Translations under genes and position numbers: made by a program
In this document: one piece after another, positions 49,971 through 53,681 of the stretch
Position numbering within the stretch: position 1 is the first letter of the stretch
Layout of the letters: the number at the start of each line of letters is the position of its first letter
From: Oscillospiraceae bacterium
Lineage (GTDB): Bacteria; Bacillota; Clostridia; Oscillospirales; Oscillospiraceae
Reading direction: 5' to 3'
Assembly (NCBI GenBank): GCA_016292445.1
Contig: JAEDIN010000002.1
Span: 1 to 53,681, forward strand
Length of the DNA: 53,681 nucleotides
Notes under the pieces: model-generated
The model's input: only the letters and a program-made list of their open reading frames with translations
Databases searched by the model: none
Told to the model about the DNA's origin: nothing

Positions 49971-50396
49971 TTACTGTGCCAAGGCTCTGCCCAAGATGCT
50001 GCACTGGTCTAAAACCTCGCCGTCGGGTGCGCCGCAGCTTATAACACTGTCGGCAGCAATCCTGGCGCTCAAACCGCGGCAGTTATTAATCCAGCGCTCC
50101 ATCCATATACCGCCGCCCCAGCCATATGAACCAAATAGTCCGACAGTCTTGCCGCCAAGCTTTGGCTCACAGCTTTCAAACATCGGCTCAAACTCGTTTT
50201 CCTCCAGCTCCTCGGCACCCATTGCCGGACATCCGAAGGCTATTGCGTTGAAGTCATCGACCATATCGCCGTTAAACTCGGCTGCCTTGAACAACTCCAC
50301 CTCCGCGCCGGAGTCCTTTGCCCCCTTACCTACTGCATTCGCCATCATTTCCGTATTGCCCGTACCGCTCCAGTACACCACTGCAACCTTGTTCAT
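49971..50396 (-). CDS. Short-chain flavodoxin
   Basis: The 141-residue protein binds FMN and carries electrons, often replacing ferredoxin when iron is scarce. It has the phosphate loop YWSGTGNTEMMA at 9-20, the isoalloxazine loops FGCPAMGAEE (near 54-63) and FGSYGWGGGIWMERW (near 88-102), all canonical. AAAGGA precedes the ATG. It follows the DUF3793 gene on the same strand with a 54-base gap. Confidence 0.95.
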   Translation of the reverse strand: MNKVAVVYWSGTGNTEMMANAVGKGAKDSGAEVELFKAAEFNGDMVDDFNAIAFGCPAMGAEELEENEFEPMFESCEPKLGGKTVGLFGSYGWGGGIWMERWINNCRGLSARIAADSVISCGAPDGEVLDQCSILGRALAQ

Positions 50397-50450
50397 TTTT
50401 CTCTTCCTTTCACTTAAGCCGGCGGGAGTCGAAGCTCTATCGCCTGTCCG

Positions 50451-50996
50451 TTAAATAAGCTGCTCCAGACTTGCGCCGTTTTTGAAGCGTCGATAAGTCT
50501 CCTCGGAGCATTTTTTGAAGCTGTCAAAGCTTTTTTGCGCCTTTGCGGTGTCGCCGTACACCTTCCACACACCCATTGCCTTATAGTTTTTCGCCTTGTT
50601 TTTAATAAAGCCGAGAACATCCTCAGGCGGATAGCCGAGAAACAGCCCCACCTCATGCGGAAAGCCCGCCGAAGTGCGCATCCTCCGCATCAGATGCAGC
50701 AGGCTGTGCTCCGCGCTTTCGCAGGGATAGCCCAGTTTTTTGAGCATGAAGCTCACCTTAGGCTTGGACAGGTCACTTTCAAGCAACTGCATTCGGCATA
50801 CATACAGCAGCACCCTGTTTTCCGTAAAGCGCAGAGGCATTATAAGCAGTCCCTTGGGTTTAAGCGTCTCATTTAACCGCCGCAGCTCCGCCTTGACCTT
50901 TGCCGCCGAGCGGTATTTCGCCGAAAACATACTTCCCGTTTTCAGTCCCATAAGCGTCGGCGAGCACATTTTTACGATGAGTTCCTCACTTGTCAT
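50451..50996 (-). CDS. DUF3793 family protein
   Basis: The 181 residues have the family look: CSPTLMGLKTGSMFS near the N-terminus, PLRFTENRVLLYVCR in the middle, and HEVGLFLGYPPEDVLGFI. DUF3793 genes are often next to flavodoxins in anaerobic Firmicutes, as here, suggesting a redox or iron-related role, but no reaction is known to me. An AGGTG-type site precedes the ATG. Confidence 0.85.
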   Translation of the reverse strand: MTSEELIVKMCSPTLMGLKTGSMFSAKYRSAAKVKAELRRLNETLKPKGLLIMPLRFTENRVLLYVCRMQLLESDLSKPKVSFMLKKLGYPCESAEHSLLHLMRRMRTSAGFPHEVGLFLGYPPEDVLGFIKNKAKNYKAMGVWKVYGDTAKAQKSFDSFKKCSEETYRRFKNGASLEQLI

Positions 50997-51030
50997 ACAC
51001 CTATTATTTGCCGAAATCGCAAAAATATGA

Positions 51031-51062
51031 AAAACCGGCCGATATACAAGATATCAGCCGGT
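51031..51062 (-). terminator. Terminator of the F420-0-ligase-like gene
   Basis: ACCGGC..ATAT pairs with ATAT..GCCGGT around five bases and is followed by T on the minus strand. Confidence 0.8.
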
Positions 51063-51077
51063 CTGTTATCACCGCAT

Positions 51078-52268
51078 TTACTTGGTGTAGTTATCAAAAT
51101 AGCCCTGGATGTAGATGATTGGGGTGCCCTTATCGCCGCTGCCGGAGGTCAGGTCGCACAGCGAGCCGATGAGATCGGTGAGCCTTCTCGGGGTAGTACC
51201 CTCGGAAGCCATCTGTCCCTTGAGGTCGCCGTCTTTTCCCTTGATCTTCTCGGAGATTGCCGCTTTCAGCTCATCGCCGGAGAGATTTGCAAACTCGTTG
51301 TCGGCAAGGTACTTGAGCTTGAGCTCGTTGGGAGTGCCGCAAAGGCCGGAGGTGTAGCCCGGAGAAACCACGGGGTCAGCCAGCTCCCAGATCTTGCCCA
51401 CGGGGTCTTTGAATGCGCCGTCACCGTATATCATGACCTCAACGGTCTTGCCGGTCCTGTCAAGAATGAGCTTCTGAACGCGCTCAACAAACTCCTGGCA
51501 GTTTACCGGAAACAGCTTAATGGTGTCCTCGGTGGCCTTGTTAGAGCCGAGCAGACCGCAGAAATCGTTGTAGCCGCGGCCGTTTACGGGTGCGGTGAGG
51601 ATGTCGTCAAGGCCGTAGACGGTCTCTGCACCGTTTTTCTTCAGCAGACGCTTGGTGCGTGCTCTGGTGTGGATATCGCAGCACAGCACATCCTTGGTGT
51701 AGTCAAGAATGGCGGCAGCCTTGTTTGCGAAAATGATCTCGCACTCGCAGCCGCAGCTTAGAATAAGCTCTTTGTAATATGCGACATAGTCCATGCCGGT
51801 GAAAGGGTGCTTAACATAGCCGAACAGCTCGCGATACTTTTCCTCGCTGAGAACATCGGCGTAGGGGTCAACGCCCTTTTCGTCAAGCATATCAACATCA
51901 AACAGGTGATTGCCGACCTCATCGGAGGGATAGCTGAGCATGAGGGTGATCTTCTTGCAGCCCTGTGCAATGCCGCGCAGGCAGATGGCAAATCTGTTTC
52001 TGCTGAGTATGGGGAAGATAACGCCGACATGACCGCCCGGGAACTTTGCCTTGACATCCTCTGCTATGTCGCTGACGGAAGCATAGTTGCCCTGTGCTCT
52101 TGCGAGGATAGACTCGGTAATGCCGATGACATCCTTATGACCAATGGTTATGTTCTCTGCCGCGATGCAGTTCAAAACGCTTTCGGTGACGATCTGAGCA
52201 AGATCGTCTCCCTCACGGATGATGGGAGCTCTAACGCCGCGTACAACTGTTCCGATAGTTCTTTCCAT
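51078..52268 (-). CDS. Coenzyme F420-0:L-glutamate ligase-like protein
   Basis: The 396 residues resemble the large clostridial branch of the F420-0:gamma-glutamyl ligase family. It opens MERTIGTVVRGVRAPIIREGDD, with ITIGHKDVIGITESILARAQGN and YGDGAFKDPVGKIWELADPVV following. CofE proper adds glutamate to F420-0, but no other F420 gene is in the window and these anaerobes are not known to me to make F420, so the real substrate is open. The ATG at 52268 has GGAG seven bases upstream; a longer frame beginning near 52352 overlaps the promoter. Divergent from a LysR gene. Confidence 0.75.
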   Translation of the reverse strand: MERTIGTVVRGVRAPIIREGDDLAQIVTESVLNCIAAENITIGHKDVIGITESILARAQGNYASVSDIAEDVKAKFPGGHVGVIFPILSRNRFAICLRGIAQGCKKITLMLSYPSDEVGNHLFDVDMLDEKGVDPYADVLSEEKYRELFGYVKHPFTGMDYVAYYKELILSCGCECEIIFANKAAAILDYTKDVLCCDIHTRARTKRLLKKNGAETVYGLDDILTAPVNGRGYNDFCGLLGSNKATEDTIKLFPVNCQEFVERVQKLILDRTGKTVEVMIYGDGAFKDPVGKIWELADPVVSPGYTSGLCGTPNELKLKYLADNEFANLSGDELKAAISEKIKGKDGDLKGQMASEGTTPRRLTDLIGSLCDLTSGSGDKGTPIIYIQGYFDNYTK

Positions 52269-52340
52269 TGCTGTTCTCCATTCTGCCTGTCGGCTGATTA
52301 TTATAGAAAATTCAGAGAAATCGCTTGCTTTTGCTTCAAC

Positions 52341-52369
52341 ATTATAATACAATACAATTCATAAGCCAA
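52341..52369 (-). promoter_or_regulatory. Promoter of the F420-0-ligase-like gene
   Basis: TTGGCT (52369-52364), a 17-base spacer and TATAAT (52346-52341) leave a leader of about 65 bases. Confidence 0.7.
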
Positions 52370-52416
52370 GTTAATTTTTTTGATGTTTTAATTAGTAATT
52401 CTTATGGGTATTGCAT

Positions 52417-53289
52417 ATGAAAGAAAACTTTTCCCTCGACCTGTACCGTGTGTTCGCCGCCGTATATGAAAAACGGTCTTTCTCTGAGGCTGCAAGGCAG
52501 CTTTTTGTCACGCAAAGTGCCGTAAGTCAATCGGTCAAGCAGCTTGAAACAATGCTCGGCGTACAGCTTTTTCTGCGCGGAAAGCGTGCGGTGACGCCGT
52601 CGGTCGAGGCACGGCAGCTATACGCGATGATTGCTCCGGCGATAGGCACGATCTGCGAGGCAGAGGAGCGAATCGAGCGCTTCAAACGGCTTCAGGAGGG
52701 CTTTTTGCGCGTTGGAGCTGCCGACACCGTTGCAAGGCACTTTCTGCTCCCCTATCTCAAGCGATGGAACGAATTGCACCCCGGTGTGCGTCTTCAAGTC
52801 GTTAATCGCACAAGTACAGAGGCGTTCTCGCTATTATCGGCAGGCAAGCTCGATGTTGCCTTTGTAAATTCACCCGTTGACGAAAGTAAATTCTCTGTCA
52901 AAAAATGCCTTGAGCTGCACGATGTTTTCATCGCAGGCAATGCGTTTTCGGAACTAAAAGGCAAGACGATCACGCGAAAGGAGCTTTGCTCGTATCCACT
53001 CATCATGCTCGAAAAGCTATCGAACACAAGGCGGTCCATTGACGAAGAGTTCATGCGCTCCGGCATTGCGCTAAACCCCGAGATAGACCTCGGTTGTCAT
53101 GACCTTTTGGTGGACTTTGCGAGGATAAACCTCGGCATATCCTGCGTAACAAGGGAGTTTGCTGCCATTGACGGCGAGCTGTTTGAGCTCAAGCTTGACG
53201 AGCCGCTTCCCGTAAGGGAGCTTGACCTTTGCTGGGTAGATGCAGGAAATCTGTCCGAGGCGAAGAAAAAATTTATCGATATTTTCTAA
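52417..53289 (+). CDS. LysR-family transcriptional regulator
   Basis: The 290 residues have the LysR helix-turn-helix (FAAVYEKRSFSEAARQLFVT, then QSAVSQSVKQLE) and a two-lobe effector domain (LRVGAADTVARHFLLPYL, CysB-like). The ATG at 52417 follows a weak ribosome site; a TTG two codons earlier is possible. It is divergent from the F420-0-ligase-like gene with a 148-base gap and is its probable regulator. Confidence 0.92.
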   Translation: MKENFSLDLYRVFAAVYEKRSFSEAARQLFVTQSAVSQSVKQLETMLGVQLFLRGKRAVTPSVEARQLYAMIAPAIGTICEAEERIERFKRLQEGFLRVGAADTVARHFLLPYLKRWNELHPGVRLQVVNRTSTEAFSLLSAGKLDVAFVNSPVDESKFSVKKCLELHDVFIAGNAFSELKGKTITRKELCSYPLIMLEKLSNTRRSIDEEFMRSGIALNPEIDLGCHDLLVDFARINLGISCVTREFAAIDGELFELKLDEPLPVRELDLCWVDAGNLSEAKKKFIDIF

Positions 53290-53323
53290 AAAACTTCCTC
53301 TGCCGATGCAGAGGAAGTTTTTT
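53288..53323. terminator. Bidirectional terminator
   Basis: AAAAAACTTCCTCTGC pairs perfectly with GCAGAGGAAGTTTTTT around CGAT, between two converging genes. Confidence 0.92.
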
Positions 53324-53502
53324 CAGCGGTTTGTAATAAGATTTGTCGAGATAACAAATACTGCGGCGGCGACAAGAGTCAGCACAGCAAACACGGTTGA
53401 GGTCGGTGCGGTCAGCGTTGCCCACAGATATGTGAAAACGATAGACGCCAGCAGGCTTACAACGATGAGAAACGAAATTGTGTTTAATGACAGTCTTTTC
53501 AT
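53323..53502 (-). CDS. Small two-helix membrane protein (59 aa), unknown function
   Basis: The frame begins MKRLSLNTISFLIVVSLLAS and contains two hydrophobic helices (about 8-27 and 35-54) joined by TAPTST. GGAGG lies five bases before the ATG at 53502; a longer frame starting near 53598 overlaps the tRNA terminator and lacks a ribosome site. No family is recognised. Confidence 0.7.
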   Translation of the reverse strand: MKRLSLNTISFLIVVSLLASIVFTYLWATLTAPTSTVFAVLTLVAAAVFVISTNLITNR

Positions 53503-53585
53503 GAATTCCTCCAATGTCGGTATTACATTATTGCGCTTGTTTCCGGCATAGAATAGCATTTCCCATGAAAAGAAAAATATTAGGC

Positions 53586-53620
53586 AAAAAAAGTCCAAGG
53601 GTCGAAAAACCCTTGAACTT
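53586..53620 (-). terminator. Terminator of tRNA-Trp
   Basis: On the minus strand AAGTTCAAGGGT pairs with ACCCTTGGACTT (one mismatch) and is followed by seven T, nine bases after the tRNA end. Confidence 0.85.
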
Positions 53621-53628
53621 CAATGCTT

Positions 53629-53681
53629 TGGCAGGGGAAGAAGGCTTCGAACCCTCGGCCTACGGTTTTGGAGACCGCCGC
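53629..53681 (-). tRNA. tRNA-Trp (anticodon CCA), 5' part cut by window edge
   Basis: The visible part has the encoded CCA end, the T-arm GAGGG/CCUUC with UUCGAAG, and the anticodon arm GCGGU/ACCGU enclosing CUCCAAA (anticodon CCA, reading UGG). The D-arm and the 5' acceptor strand lie beyond the window. Confidence 0.9.

Overview
The window reads as chromosome of an anaerobic, endospore-forming Clostridia-type Firmicute; an Oscillospirales/Ruminococcaceae-like gut lineage is an inference from gene order and style, not proven. Supporting evidence: PolC-type DNA polymerase, spoIIGA-sigE, yabP-yabQ-divIC, an ECF transporter module next to truA, strong GGAGG ribosome sites, and TTGACA/TATAAT promoters. 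Base composition is near-balanced except for the first 1.2 kb and a block around 30.6-31.0 kb, which are clearly AT-richer.

Layout. 1-1215: AT-rich accessory DNA (flavodoxin-domain gene, a TfoX remnant, ATTAGCA repeats) abutting the 3' end of tRNA-Arg(CCU), like the end of an integrated element. 1306-4385: tRNA promoter and a MacB-like ABC exporter fusion. 4407-4704: a segment bounded by 26-bp inverted repeats. 4714-6543: cysK-cysE preceded by a leader encoding a Cys-rich 24-residue peptide and a terminator/antiterminator pair, a probable cysteine attenuator. 6578-11685: guaB and thiN-mnmG-mnmA. 11755-13258: a membrane protein joining a degenerate kinase C-lobe to an outside C-type lectin domain. 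13261-23562: one long minus-strand operon, DMT transporter-pyrH-frr-uppS-dxr-rseP-ispG-polC (isoprenoid/cell-wall, translation and replication genes; cdsA is missing from its usual place).

23570-25180: spoIIGA-sigE, the mother-cell sigma factor and its activating protease. 25188-29278: potABCD polyamine importer. 29310-31020: an RluA-family pseudouridine synthase, a 25-residue single-helix peptide gene with its own promoter and terminator, and a non-coding GCATTT-rich block. 31098-32082: yabP-yabQ-divIC with a long out-of-frame overlap. 32132-42289: an almost gap-free minus-strand run of 11 genes (rRNA methyltransferase-like, ecfA1-ecfA2-ecfT, truA, lipoprotein, clpE-like, aldolase-like, macrodomain, rhomboid, DUF523).

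42317-45430: GntR/YtrA-type repressor with a clear operator and its ABC transporter. 45515-46933: HtrA protease. 46991-47523: perfect 250-bp tandem duplication. 47526-49398: divergent LysR/EamA pair. 49461-50996: zinc-ribbon protein, flavodoxin, DUF3793. 51078-53289: divergent F420-0:glutamate-ligase-like gene and a LysR regulator. The window ends with a small two-helix protein and a partial tRNA-Trp.

The most noteworthy items are the cysK Cys-peptide attenuator, the pseudokinase-lectin fusion, the 25-residue peptide gene, and the 250-bp tandem duplication. All assignments come from reading the sequence; no database search was run.
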